Positions 48,501 through 60,211 of a DNA stretch of 64,000 bases are shown here, piece by piece. The stretch lies in NCBI GenBank assembly GCA_019973155.2, contig BPQB01000027.1, forward strand, positions 124,001 to 188,000, in the 5' to 3' direction. The notes under the pieces were generated by a model. It was not told the DNA's origin and made no database searches. It saw only the letters and a program-made list of their open reading frames with translations. How positions within the stretch are numbered: the first letter of the stretch is position 1; every line of letters begins with the position of its first letter. This DNA comes from Phanerochaete sordida. Its lineage: Eukaryota; Basidiomycota; Agaricomycetes; Polyporales; Phanerochaetaceae. The position numbers and the translations under genes are program-made.

Positions 48501-49459
48501 AGCGCGTAAGCCGGCTCGTCTCCAGGATGTTATCCGGGCTGGGCACAATCGGCGGGTTCGGCGACTGCGGCGGGAAGAGCGCAATGGCGTCGCCTTGGAC
48601 AAGCGGCAGGGTCAGGAACCACAGGATGCCCAGGGCGTGGAACGGCGAGAGCACCATCGGCGCCCAGCGGATCATGCGATTTCGGCCTTCGACGTTGTAG
48701 CCTGCGAGAGGTCAGCGCGACGTCCGCGTACAGCGCGAGGAATACGCACTGCAGGCCGCCCACTGCCGCAAGATCTCCTGCGTCTGGGATACAGGTTTCG
48801 GCAGACCCGTCGAGCCCGACGAATGCAGAATATACACAACATCCGTATTCTGCCATGGTTCAGGAGCGGGAGGGTACGGCTGCAAGTCTTTCGCCGCGCC
48901 GTTGTGCTGAAATGGTGAGAGAGAAGGAAAGAGGGTGTACAGGGGTATCAGGTCCTCGATGGTGATATCGAAACTGTGCATGTTGAGAATTCGCTTGGCG
49001 GCCTGTGCGAGCGCGTAAGTCGAGCCCTGTGCGAGCAGCCTGTGGCTGTCCGTCTTCTTGAGCAGATGCGCGACGGCCTCTGCGGTATTCCGGTGCGAGA
49101 TGAGCACGGGCTGAGATTTCACGTTAGCGGCACGGCATGACTTCAGGGCACAGCGTACGCACGACAAGACCCGCTCGCATGAGCCCAGTTTTCACCGCGA
49201 TGTAGTGCATCGCGTCGCAATTGATGAGCACCCCAACCGTCTGCCCCTCGGGTCCCTCGCGGCGCGGCCGGTATGCGTGCGCGACCTTGTGCGTCGCTTT
49301 CGCGTAGTCTGCGAAGGTGAGGCTGCCGACGCCGTCCGGTGCAGCAGGGGAGGGAAACACGACCCATGGGCGGTCAGGATTGTGTGTCGCGTGGAAGTCG
49401 ACGAGCCCAGGCACGACAGAGAGTGAGCCGTCTAGCGGCGGCCATAGCGCGTGGTGCAT
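45577..49459 (-). CDS. NRPS-like adenylate-forming reductase (A-T-R), copy 2
   Basis: Same three-domain plan as the enzyme at 17901-21907. The adenylation domain starts MHHALWPPLDGSLSVVPGL and has LHSSGSTGLPKPVSQ and VYGSTEAGSSVV. The carrier domain has IFMSGFDSLNATLLRN, with its Ser codon split by an intron (47212, 47211 and 47153) exactly as in copy 1. The reductase domain has VLVTGSTGNLGSH, LFTSSISSAHGW and YAASKYVVEQ. The last exon starts PAIKILDFFRDIGKG and ends AKGLFDW with TAA at 45577-45579. An upstream in-frame Met at 49495 exists; 49459 matches the conserved domain edge better. It lies between the two arms of the mirror duplication. Substrate unknown; aldehyde or alcohol release is expected from the reductase domain. 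Confidence 0.87.
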
Positions 49460-50630
49460 GCTGAAAACGGAGGAGGCGGTAGCAGACAGGCACACCTCGT
49501 CGAAAGCATCTGCCTCCGCCCTTTATGCAGACTGTCGAAAGTGGACCGTCGTGGCGGCGGCGGACTACTGTAGATAGAACGTCTGCGCGTTCTGCGGGGC
49601 AGCCGCCGGTTCAAGGTCTCCTGTCTGGAAACGAACCGGTGTCGGCAAGGCCGTGAAACTGCGTGGCGCGGATTGGCGGTCTTCTAAATTGCCGAGAACT
49701 GCACCCCTGCATGCGGGGAACACTGACCCGCCGCCTCCTCCCCGCCGAGTGACCTCGGGTACCGAACGACGGCCTGCGATAAATGCCGAGTATATGCGTT
49801 CAAATGTATAATGCGCAGGCAGTGCCTGAGGAGACGATCCAGCGAGGCTGCTGACGGTGTCTTTGGGTGAAACGCCTGTATACGTCGCGGCCGTCTGCTG
49901 GACTACTGAAGCACTCTTTGCTCTATGAGGAACGACAGAACTGTTCCTTCTGAAAGTGAAGAGGCCTATCTTGTTCGTCTATTTTCGTACATTCTAGGTG
50001 GTGGACTGATGAGCTCTACGAGCTATGGCCCATGGGTAGCATGCAAACTGCTTTACGTCTACTGAGTTTGTGAAACCTCTCGCGGAGACACGCAGCGATT
50101 TTTAATCTGGCCCAGACGATGGTTCCTCACCCTGGCGGTGCACCACTTGTTCTTTCAGATGGTTGCTGATACGTTGATGTCCGCCTGACTCGTTGGGCGT
50201 CCGAACGAAGGAGTACGGTCTGCAGGCGGACGTCAACGGCGTCGGCATAATACGAGAGCGCACCACGCACCTTCATTCATGCTGCCCGACGCACACCAAC
50301 CCAACCGCGAGAGGACCGCCAGAAACCCCTTCGACGCCGTGCTCGCCGTCGCAAGCTATAACGGCCGCGCTCGGTCCTGATTGTCTACTCGGGGCGGAGA
50401 CCGTTCGAGCCGCGACCGCCCTGGCATCAAGCTATGATGCACTTTCGTCGTCATTGCGTGCGTATGTCTGCATCTGCATGGTGAGATGCACGGATGCAGA
50501 GATGGATGAAGCGGGCGGAGACAACGCGGGGGGCTGGACAGGGTTGGATGGTGGTGGTGCGGGACGAAGTCAAGACGCTGGCGTACGCGCTCTCCCTTTG
50601 ACTTTGACCTCTCTACATCACATTTCAGTC
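49460..50630. other. Divergent intergenic region at centre of the mirror duplication
   Basis: About 1.2 kb between the A-T-R reductase start and the HIT gene. No convincing coding exon seen; an open frame at 50193-50681 is probably chance. Confidence 0.45.
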
Positions 50631-51292
50631 ATGGCCGCCAAGCAAGTACCCTATCAGTTACGAAGTTTGTACTTCTCATAACGTACGCTCGACGCCTAGA
50701 CACCTCGCGAACTGCATCTTCTGCAAGATCATCAAGGGTGCGTAGCCTTATCCCGCGCGACGGTCGCGCTGACTCCGCGACGCCGGGCGCATGCAGGTGA
50801 GATCCCGAGCTACAAGCTCATTGAGAACGAGTTTGTGTTCTCCTTCCTCGATATCGGGCCGCTTTCGCGGGGACACGCGCTCGTCATACCGAAGTGTGAG
50901 CCCGCACGCCTGCTGCTCCCCGTGGCGCCCCCGCACTGACGCCGCGCGCGCGCAGACCACGGCGAAAAGCTGCACGACGTCCCCGACGAGTATCTCGCCG
51001 CGGCGCTCCCGGCGGCGAAGAAGATCGCCGTCGCCCTCGGTGCGGAGAACTACAACATCCTCCAGGTGCGCCCTCGTGCCCCGTATGCGCCCCGCGCGCT
51101 ACTGATTGGCCGCTGGCCGCCCGCTAGAACAACGGACGGATCGCACACCAGGAGGTCGACCACGTCCACTTCCACGTCATCCCTAAGCCCCGCGCATCGG
51201 ACGACGAGGGCCTCGTGATTGGCTGGCCCACGCAAAAGGTCGAGAAGGAGGAGCTACAGAAGCTGCACGAGGATCTCCTCACGAAGTTGTAG
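50631..51292 (+). CDS. HNT1: HIT-family nucleotide hydrolase (HNT1-like)
   Basis: Five or so small exons encode a histidine-triad protein. Visible segments are LANCIFCKIIKGEIPSYKL, FVFSFLDIGPLSRGHALVIPK, YHGEKLHDVPDEYL, KIAVALGAENYNIL and NNGRIAHQEVDHVHFHVIPK. The HVHFHV motif is the histidine triad. HNT1-type enzymes hydrolyse adenosine 5'-phosphoramidates in cytosol and nucleus. Splice joins at KG/EIPS and at the Tyr of PKYHG are in phase. The first exon is uncertain: ATGGCCGCCAAG at 50631 is the nearest start, but its splice into the CIFC exon needs a non-standard donor. The stop is TAG at 51290-51292. Confidence 0.85.
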
Positions 51293-52058
51293 ACCTGCGA
51301 AATTAAGCGGAAAGGAAGTACAGGATGTAAAGTAGCTGCAGAGCTGTTAAGAGACCGTGGCCCACACTCGCTCAGATGTGATTCGTCTCGCGGCCTTATG
51401 AGGCTTTAGAAGGCCATCGTCCGGTCACTTCACTGATTTACTTCATTCATCGCAGAGCTATTATAGCGTACGGTCAGCGTCGGCAGCGCATAACCCTCGC
51501 GGCGTGGATGTAACTCAATGCGGCGTCTCGAATTTCAATCTGACGGTGTCTATTGCACTGGCATCCTAGGACCTGCGGTGACTAATGCGATACCGACACC
51601 CGTGTTTACAGGCAGGCTATGCTCATTGTTAAATGAGCTTGTTACAGTTTCAGAAAGACGCAGCAGCCCTGGCTGTGGCGCGTGTCCAGCGACTCCAGCC
51701 TGAGGTTCTGTCTTGGGAAGCGGAGACCCTTCCCACTGCAGGCCTACTCCGCCCAAGCCCGAGCCTCGCATCGTGCGCTGCGCTTCCGACAATCATGTCG
51801 GAGTAGAGAAATGTCTCCGTGGGGCTCCGAGTCTTCTAGATCTCGAAATGCACCACGTCCCCCCTGCTCCGCCGCACGCTCGCTCGCACGGATATGCGCG
51901 CTCCACCTACCGCCGTCATCAGCAGACGAACTAACACACGAGCTAACACACGGTCAGATTGAGCAGAGTGATGCTGGAATGTTCAAAGAGAGCGTTTTCG
52001 GTGGGTATATGCGTCCAAATGGCCTTCCATACATATACTACATGAGGCGCGAAAAGTA
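51293..52058. other. Convergent intergenic region
   Basis: Lies between the stop codons of the HIT gene (+) and the multi-pass membrane protein (-). Short open frames only; no gene recognised. Confidence 0.45.
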
Positions 52059-53807
52059 CTAGCTAACGTCGCTGGCAGATACTTGACTATACGCGTATCC
52101 ATCATGTGCATGAAGCCTTGCACGCATGGGTTGCATCTCGTGCACCTCAATGGTACTTGTGGCGGATGCATCGGACGGCAGCGGCCTATGTCGCGACTTC
52201 CGTGCGGCGGCCATCCTATTCGACACGGCGGAAAGTCCGGCAACCTCGCCGGTGCGCGGAAGATGGTCTTCGCTGGATGATGTTAGCCGTGCAATGTGCG
52301 CGAGATGTCGCTTCTGCTTCGCGCGGAGCGCAGGGTATTTGTACAGAGCCATGCAGAGACTCCATAGCGGCACGACGGACACGCCGGCGGCGGTGATCTT
52401 GCCAAAGGCATGTGAGGCAAAGGGCGGGGAACTCTGAGTGGCGGAGAACGCACCTGACCCAATCCGCCAAAGCTATTCTCTCCATAGAACACGCAATTGT
52501 CCCGCATTTGGATCTCAGACGCTGCGATGAGAGCGGGCTCAGAGAGAGTGCCACGAGTAGATAGAGAATGTACTACGCACCTGCCACGAACATACACCAA
52601 AGAACCAGGGAGATTACGTTGCAGCAGAATGCAAATAACCCTCGGCGGTCTTCTCGCGATGGTATACACTCGCAGACAATACGCTGCCATGTAATGTATG
52701 CGGGAGTTGCGGAAGTCTTCGCCGTATCGACATCCTCGGCCCGGGACTCGTTGAACGACGCTGATAACGACCGATACGAGTTCGAGAGGGTGAGGATGAC
52801 CACCAGCGTGAAGGTGATGCTCAAACAAAACAGGAGCCATACGGGCCAGATGAAGAACCGGTGCTTATTGCGATCGACGCTGTCGATGGTGCGTGTCTTT
52901 ATTGGCATCATGAAGATGAGGAGTATCGTGTCGCCATTGCATTCGGGCTGGCTGTAGTTCCACGAGACGAAGAGGTAGATACCCCACGTCCATTGCAGTA
53001 CCACCTAACGCAGGTCTCTGTCAACAGTTCCCTGTAGCGCGCTGAGATGGCGGACTAACCTGAATCAGAATGGCGAGCGAGAGAACGAGTCGACCTCGCC
53101 TCTGCGCTTGTTTGACCTGGTCCTTGATGATGTTGCTGGAGAATGCGCTCTCAAAGAGTTCCTGCTTCCGATCGTGGAAGCTGTTCTCGGCTTCTGGCAA
53201 GAGAAGCGCGTGCCTCTCTCGTTCTTGTTCGAAATATTGTCCAGGGGAGAGGCGCCATATAGGCAAGATGGGAGCTACGGCAAGGGTGCTGATACAGGAT
53301 AGAGTCGCGAAGCTAGGAAAGACGTTAATTATTTTACATGTGTAGCAGGAAGAACATCGATTACTTGAGGACTAGGGTGGCGTGGTGGAGAGTCAGGTTC
53401 CCGTTTGCTTTCGATACTATTGCTGCAATAACGAGGGTCGCTGTAAGGAGTGTCCCCGCCCATGCAGTTGGGACCGAGTCAGTCGGGGAGAATATAACAA
53501 GCAACGCTGCAATGCCTTGTCAAGTCCTTTTCGACCTTGCCATGTTGAGAGACTCACCAGTCACAAGGCTCTGAAAATAGAAAGCGACACGTACACCGAT
53601 TCCGGCGAGGTCTTGATTTGGGCAGAGCGCCGTGCAAGTCTGCGAAAGTAGTCCGCCGCAGGCCAAAGACTGTAACAAGGTATAATTGCTAGCAGCGTTA
53701 GGACCGAGCGTATTCAGTAAGGCCGACTCAGAAGGCGAAGAGGGATTGAGCGCTTGCGCCAGCGCAAGAGCGAGCGAGGCGTTCGACAGGGGAGTAGGGC
53801 ACGCCAT
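52059..53807 (-). CDS. Multi-pass membrane protein of unknown function, copy 2
   Basis: Paralogue of the gene at 43481-45337. The start is MACPTPLSN at 53807. The cysteine pattern is kept (LACGGLLSQTCTALCPNQDL), as are GIGVRVAFYFQSLVTG, FSPTDSVPTAWAGTLL, the LHHATLVL segment before an intron, ILPIWRLSPGQYFEQERERH, the basic loop (KDQVKQAQRRGR), LQWTWGIYLFVSWNY, FFIWPVWLLFCLSITFTLVV and VSVVPLWSLCMALYKYP. The tail is shorter and more diverged, ending YSQVSASDVS. Intron positions agree where checked. No stop codon breaks the reading, so it seems functional. Family and role unknown. Confidence 0.75.
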
Positions 53808-54922
53808 GGACGGAAATGGGGTCGAGAGGTCGCATAGAGCGAAACGGCAGTGTAGGTTGTACCCCGGAGAGTGCGGAGGGGGTTCTAAGATATTGACGAA
53901 TTTGACGGGGCGAGAGCGAAGGTACTGCTCCAATCTTTGTACTGCTGCGAGCGAAGACCTCAGCTGAGCGCAAGAAGGAAGAAGGAGAATGCTTACGACT
54001 GCGCAAGGGACGGGAAATCCGCCGCTGACATCCGTGCTTGTCGCAGAACGCGATAAGGAGGAGCAAGGGTCTTCCCTTCCGCGGAAGCTGACTTCTGTCT
54101 ATGGCTTGACGTGTCGGCTCCCCGGTGCATAGCCGAGAGCATGCGCTTTGAAGGCGCGTTCCCCGCGCTCGCAGTCCGGGCTAACTCAGTACGTATCCTT
54201 TGCTGCGATTACCGATAGCTGGTATATACGTGCACGACGGTCCGTCGCGGAGCCTAAGTACAACGGCATTTCGCATGCATGTGGCCTATGTAGCATTGAA
54301 GACTACATTCAAGGGTCCAATGTGAGGCATGGCGAGTGTCTCACGGTGATGAAAGCTTACCTCGACGGATGCTGTACTGGAAGATAACTGAGGGCAAAGT
54401 TTGAGTTCGTCCTCGGAGTGGGATTCTCGAATCCTTTGGCCCAGGATGATATTCGGGAGGTCGCTCATAGAACCGCGCATGTTGGTGGAGAACTTGCTAC
54501 GTGCTTTTGAGGTGAAGCCTGGTGTGAGCAACGTAAAAGACAGTGCGCTACAATACCCAAAAATTCAAACTGGCGTCGCAGGGGCATATCTTAGGTCGGA
54601 GTCCAAAAATGCGGGCTGACTGCAACCTCTTCCTCCGCGGACAGCCGCAGACTCAATTCCGCGAAACGTTCAGGGTTGTTCACAGATGTAACATCTACTA
54701 CCGAGAGCGTAAAACTTCTGCTAGCAACGGGCGAGAAGCATGGAGCGCTCGTGTTGCTCCGTCCCTAGATAGCGCAAGCATGGAGGCCAAAGGCCCTGTG
54801 CAAACACCGCACCGAAACTGAATCAGGGTAATGTCACTTCCGTCAAACGTTTTTGAGTTGAAAGACACGCTGAAAGGGTTGTGCCAGTGTGATGAAAATT
54901 AGGCTCCTGTCAAGCCATCTGG
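53808..54922. other. Divergent intergenic region of right arm
   Basis: About 1.1 kb between the membrane protein start (-) and the permease start (+), the counterpart of 42169-43480. Short open frames only. Confidence 0.45.
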
Positions 54923-57900
54923 ATGGTACAGGGTACCGCATTTCACACGACCCAGGTACCAGTAGGACAGCCTATAAACCCAGACGAGAGTACTGATATG
55001 TGGACAGGAGAACCTCCCTTCTCCCACTCGGCCCCAATCCCAGAGCCATCTGGGAAAAGCGTCGCTGCTGATTTCAGGACCTCAACTGCGCCCACGACCT
55101 CGCGCAGCACCATACCCATGTCTTCGCGCGCATTTCCAACAGGCCTTGCCTCACGTGCAAGCTCTCTACGCAATCGGCATGAGCCGCATGCAGAGACACT
55201 CAGCGAAGACGAACAGCATGTGTCGCCAAGTAACCAGGGTCAGCGTATCGAAGAAGCTCAGAAACGATGGGAGGACATCAAGCGCGACCTCCCGCCTCAA
55301 TTAACCGAAGCCCATAGTAAGTGCTCAATATTTAGCGTTGATTTTCCACGACACCTGACATTATACTTCGTGCCCAGTTGGGATGATATCCATCGGTAAC
55401 GCTCACGATTACGAGATTGTTCGTGTGCTAACGATGCCCAGGTGGTGTCATCGGGACTGGCCTTTTTCTAGGATCGGGAGTGAGGTTTTAATGTCCTCTA
55501 TATGTGACTTAAGCTGACAACGTACAGGCTGCCCTGACACACGGGGGGCCTGTAGGGGCTTTCCTTGGATACTTCATCATGGGAACCGTCGTCTATTGCC
55601 TGTGCGTCTCTATCGGCGAGATGATAGCCTTCCTGTGAGTGGATATGGTACGTACGGGCTGGACCGCAGGATCTTACCTCGGGCTCTGCAGGCCAAATGT
55701 GGGCGGAGTCGTGGGGTTGGCGGATCTGTATGTCGACCGTGCGCTCGGTTTCTCCCTCGGCTGGGCAGCTTGGGTATGTACACACCTCGTCCAGATGTGC
55801 ACGGCTAACAGGCCAATAGTACAATTGGAGCGTCACTCTGCGTACGTGATGACCACTCGCACGCCTGCGAACGCTGAGCGTGACGGACGTCTAGCGGCAG
55901 AGATCACCGCGGCCGTCATCGTCACCGGTTACTGGGACACAACAAACAGCCTTCCGTGAGTAAAGCCAGTGCACAGATTTTGACGGCGCGTGATTGAGCC
56001 CCTTATGCAGCACCCTGAGTTTGACAGCCCTATACGTGAGTCGTAGATGCATGCCGCACAGCAGGACGTGATAGCTCATGGTTACAAAGCTTGCCCTTGC
56101 CACCATTATCAATTGTTTCCCATCCAAGGTCTACGGCACGTTTGAGTACTACTTTTCGGCTATGAAGGTCGTAACAATCGTGGTCATCAGTGAGTTGATC
56201 GTCTCACCTCAGCATTCGTTCGTCCGGCTCACAGCGTGCACGCTAGTCGTGATCACGCTCGTCCTTGACATTGGGCCAGGCGTTCGAAAGTACGCCTTGA
56301 GCTGATCTGTGATCCGGACTGGTGAGGCTTATAAAAATTGCGTAGGCTCAGACTCTTTGACACCTGGAAGGAGCCCTTTGCGGAGAGCTATCTAGGTATC
56401 ACTGGGAGCTTCGGTCGCTTCCTCGGCTTCTGGGCAGTCTTGATGCAAGCTGCATTTTCGTTCTTTGGTTCCGAGGTTCCGGGGATTGTGAGTATCATGG
56501 GTCTAATCGCGCATAGTCCGACCATTCAACTGATTGCTGACCTTCCGAATCCTCTTAGGCAGCTGGAGAAGTCATAGACGCAACTCGAGTATGCTGGTTT
56601 CTCTGTAAATCAAGGGAGATACGCTGATCACGCGTATGGCACAGAACGTTCCTCGGGCGCTTCGCCGCGTATATATTCGCATGTGAGTTCCCTTCCATAG
56701 AATGTGGTCGAGGCTGACATGACAATGTCAGCACGCTGTTCTACTTGGGAGGAATATTTTGTGCAGGCCTCCTTGTCCGGAGCGACGATCCTGATCTGAC
56801 AAGCGACGCCACCGCTGGAACCGTCAAAGCCTCGCCTTTCGTCATCGCCTTTGAACATGCCGGATATCATGCGGTGCGTAGCGTTTACTACGCCTTCAGT
56901 GACATTTGCCGACCTCAGTCTGCATAGTTGTCTTCTGTCATCAACGCAGCAGTCTTGCTTTCCGCGTGGTCGGCCGCGGCCTCGGATGTCTACATTAGCA
57001 GTCGATTCCTGTTCTTCCTGGCGCGCCAAAGGCATGCGCCACGAATGTTCAACTTCCTCCTCCGATACCCGCAGGAGAAGGAGCACGCCGAGCTCGAGGA
57101 CGAGGCCATTGACAATCCTACGCAGGCAGAGATGTCTTCAGCTCCCTTCGACTACTCAAAGCCTCTATCATACGATGATGATCCCGAGGACACTTCCCAG
57201 GCCCCTAAACATAAGTTGACACAGGCTATACACGTTTCCACGTTCCCTGTGTCCGCAAGCGCCTCAACGCTAGACTTGCCTGAGGACGAAATCCCGCTCA
57301 ACGAGGAGCCATACGTAACCCAGCCGTACAAAGACGAGGAATGCGCGAAACCGCCGCAGCCGCGCGGGCGATTGTCTTTGAAGCGATGGCTGACAGAGCG
57401 ATGGTGCAAGAAGGACTGGTCCGTATTTCCTCTGATAGTTCCTCTGAACGCAGTCCTTGGCTCCGCCTCGGTCGGGTTGCTCGCGTTCCTAAACGCGAAA
57501 GGTACATCTGCCCAAGCGGTCGGTGTTCCTCCATTGTCATGCCCGCGACACGGGAAAGCTAACCATCACATTGATAGGCCTTGAGCTGGATGACTTCTGT
57601 GGCCAGTATAGCGTCACTCCTATCCTGGGCGGGCATGATGTTCACCTATATCAGGTCTGTCTTCGATCCTAGTGCTTCTGCTCCGTAAATCCTAACCTTT
57701 GTCTGACAATCGATTCTCTGAGATGGTACCAAGGGACAGTCTATGCGGAAAGGCAATACGAAGACGAAAGCACTAGGGATACGGCTAGGATTAGCCGTGA
57801 CGAAATCGAGATTATCCGCAAAAATAGGCACCGAGGCCAACCTTTCGTGAGTATCCCTCAGCTTAGTGAAGATATGTCTCACCGGCGCGCCATCCAGCTC

Positions 57901-58375
57901 GCATGTTGGGCATTCGGAATGTGTGTATTAATCCTCTTCACGAACGGATGGTCTGTCTTCGTTCATAGTGGCTGGAGAATTGGTGAGCGGACCTGAATCT
58001 TCTATCACGAGTGACTTGCTGACGCTTTTGCTTGCAGCGGATGTGCAAGACGAAGCAACCAATACCTACTCAACCACCGAGCGACCATCGAAACCTATAG
58101 CCAACTTTCTCGCCTCTTATATTCCCATTGTAAGCCCATGTCGTTATACAAGTCCCTGTGATTCCTGACGTTAGTGGTAAAAGCCATTTTTCTTCCTGCT
58201 TACTTTCGGATACAAGCTCATCTACCAAACGGAGATGATCTCACTGGACAAGATGGATTTCTCACGAAAAAATGTGAAGACAGAAGAGCAGGGCGATACA
58301 AAACGCAAGACGCAGAGCAGCTCTAGATCCAAGAATATAGTGGCCAGAATCATCGATTCGGTGTTGATCCGCTAA
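54923..58375 (+). CDS. Amino-acid permease (YAT/APC family), copy 2
   Basis: Paralogue of 38794-42168. The cytosolic N-terminus ends EAQKRWEDIKRDLPPQLTEA. Membrane segments follow: GGPVGAFLGYFIMGTVVYCL, SIGEMIAFLPNVGGV, VDRALGFSLGWAAW, EITAAVIVTGYW, LALATIINCFPSKVYGTFEY, GSFGRFLGFWAVLMQAAFSF, LFYLGGIFCAGLLVRSDDPD, SRFLFFLARQRHAPRMFNFLL, IVPLNAVLGSASVGLLAFLN, SWAGMMFTYIR and FGMCVLILFTNGWSVFVH. The C-terminus has FGYKLIYQTEMISLDKMDF and ends RIIDSVLIR. The acidic cytosolic loop of copy 1 is present and shares a motif (TQAIHVSTFPVSAS). All segments can be read without a nonsense codon, so it is probably functional. Substrate unknown. Confidence 0.85.
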
Positions 58376-59029
58376 GGGGCCTTCGACTCTGTAGCGAACC
58401 ATCGCGGAGATCGACTGCCCTCTCATGTATCACTACGTTGCATATATTATATATCTCAGGAAAAGACGCAGTTATCGCTCTGCATCTCGCATGTCTAAGC
58501 TGGACGAGACATGCACGACGAACGAGGGATCGCGCTTGCCCTCCCGGTGCGCTCGAGCGCCCGCTCTCCCGAAGTCGAACATCGTCCTCGACGGCGACCA
58601 ATCTTTTCATGCTCCCACCATGACCGTCCCAATTTTGTACCCCCACCCGCTCGTGACGAGCAGCGTGCTCTACGTCCGCGACGTCCCCGTACGCGTGAAG
58701 TGGGACAACCTCGTTGCGACGCTCCGGACGTGCGGCGACGTCGCGCAGGTCGAGGTGACGCGCGCGAAGGGCGCGGGCAAGAAAAATGGGTGCCGCACTT
58801 GGGCGGTCGGCTTCACGGACATCGCGCACGGTGCGTCGCACGGCGCTCGTCGATAGCACCCTTGAGCTGACGCGGATGGACTGCGCGCAGCTGAGCTCGC
58901 GCTCGCGACGCTGCGCGGGGCACCGATTGCGGGCCTTCCAGACGACGCGCCGTGGCCCCTCACCCTGTTTATTTCCGCGCATCCCAGCCACAAGGACGAG
59001 CCCTCGGCGTCGTGGGCACTACCGCAATA

Positions 59030-59055
59030 CACTGAGCGCCAAAAGTAAATGAACA
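59030..59055 (+). repeat. Left terminal inverted repeat, 26 bp
   Basis: Perfect inverted match to 60186-60211. It starts CACTGAGCGCC immediately after the TA at 59028-59029. Confidence 0.92.
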
Positions 59056-60185
59056 GCGGGCTCAGCGTGGTCTTTCCGATACTCTGGCAGCAACCCTCGG
59101 CCGATTTCGATGATTCCTGTATATTTATGCTTGTTGGCATCTTGAATATCACTACCATGTATAGTTACTAAATATGGAAAGTTCACGTCCTGTAAATGTG
59201 ACCAGCCACACTTTCAAATCCCGCAACTGGCTTTCTACCCGGTGACAGAACATGCATATAGACACCACGGCCGACGATCATATCCCTGGAGTATATTAGC
59301 CATCCTGACTGAATTTTACAAGCTGATCCGAACCCTCTAGCTGATGATGTGTGGGCCCTGGAATTTTTGCAAGTAAATACATGCTGTCGTCTTCAACAAG
59401 CCCAGATTGAAGCCATTCCATCCAGAGCACCGTGATTCTGTCTGCATGTGCAAATGAGACTACTGAAGGCCCTTAGATGCCCACAAGACCCCGAAATTCC
59501 GCTGGAGGAGTGTAATAATGTGGTGGTGCATCACTGTAATGGGCTTCAGTCAGCTTGATTTCATCCTCAGTGCGATACACCGCAGTAGCTGAGCGTAGCT
59601 TGCTCTGATATATCATCTAGGAGCTACTCTAAGACTGTAGCATAAATCCACAGTTTGCTATCTAACACTAAGGTTGTAATTTGAAGCGCGTTTTTTGCAC
59701 TCTCAGGGCTTTCCCCACTGAGGTGCACTCCATTGCCCTGCCCTGGGCATATCATGGTCCCAGCAGCAGTCAGAATGAGAAGTTCTGGTACTATTTAGGT
59801 CGTCAGATCACTATATGAGAGTATCAACCCATCACAGATGGCTAGTTTCTATAGGAGGAGGGGTCCACATTCCTCTGATAATTGTGCGGAAATGTGCAGA
59901 GATGTGCAGAAGCGGGTCATGAAGGCAACTACAGGGAGGGCTCCCAGCATCCTCGCTCACATTTTGTAGACTGTTCCAGTGATCCTCTGGGGTAATTGGG
60001 CTGAATTTGCGGTGAAAACACTCAATTTGGCGCAAATTGGAACGCAAACCTTTCATAGCTCCAGCAATTCCCACCCTTCCCGCCTCATTGGTGGTGTGTA
60101 GACTATATACATAGATTGCATTGTACACAAATATTTTGGTTAATTATCGGTACCGTTGTTGCCGAGAACGAGCACACTTCTGCGG

Positions 60186-60211
60186 TGTTCATTTACTTTT
60201 GGCGCTCAGTG
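60186..60211 (-). repeat. Right terminal inverted repeat, 26 bp
   Basis: Reverse complement of 59030-59055 over all 26 bases; the match breaks at the 27th. It is followed by the TA at 60212-60213. Confidence 0.92.

Larger units (their letters stand above)
59030..60211. mobile_element. Non-autonomous TIR element with TA target duplication (Tc1/mariner-pogo type)
   Basis: The 1182-bp insert begins CACTGAGCGCC and ends with its exact reverse complement. The terminal inverted repeats match perfectly over 26 bp (59030-59055 and 60186-60211). It is flanked by TA on both sides (59028-59029 and 60212-60213), the target duplication of the Tc1/mariner/pogo superfamily. The interior is AT-richer than its surroundings and has no transposase-like reading frame; the longest open frame is 98 codons on the minus strand. 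It is therefore non-autonomous or decayed. The perfect repeats and intact TA suggest fairly recent insertion. The superfamily call rests on the TA duplication and repeat structure only. Confidence 0.85.

Noticed and set aside
50193..50681. 162-codon plus-strand open frame upstream of the HIT gene
   Set aside because: It overlaps the likely HIT start and 5' region, has no recognisable domain and its composition looks like non-coding sequence.
59832..60128. 98-codon minus-strand open frame inside the inserted element as a transposase remnant
   Set aside because: No DDE/D-type motif or helix-turn-helix is visible and it is too short; treated as a chance frame.
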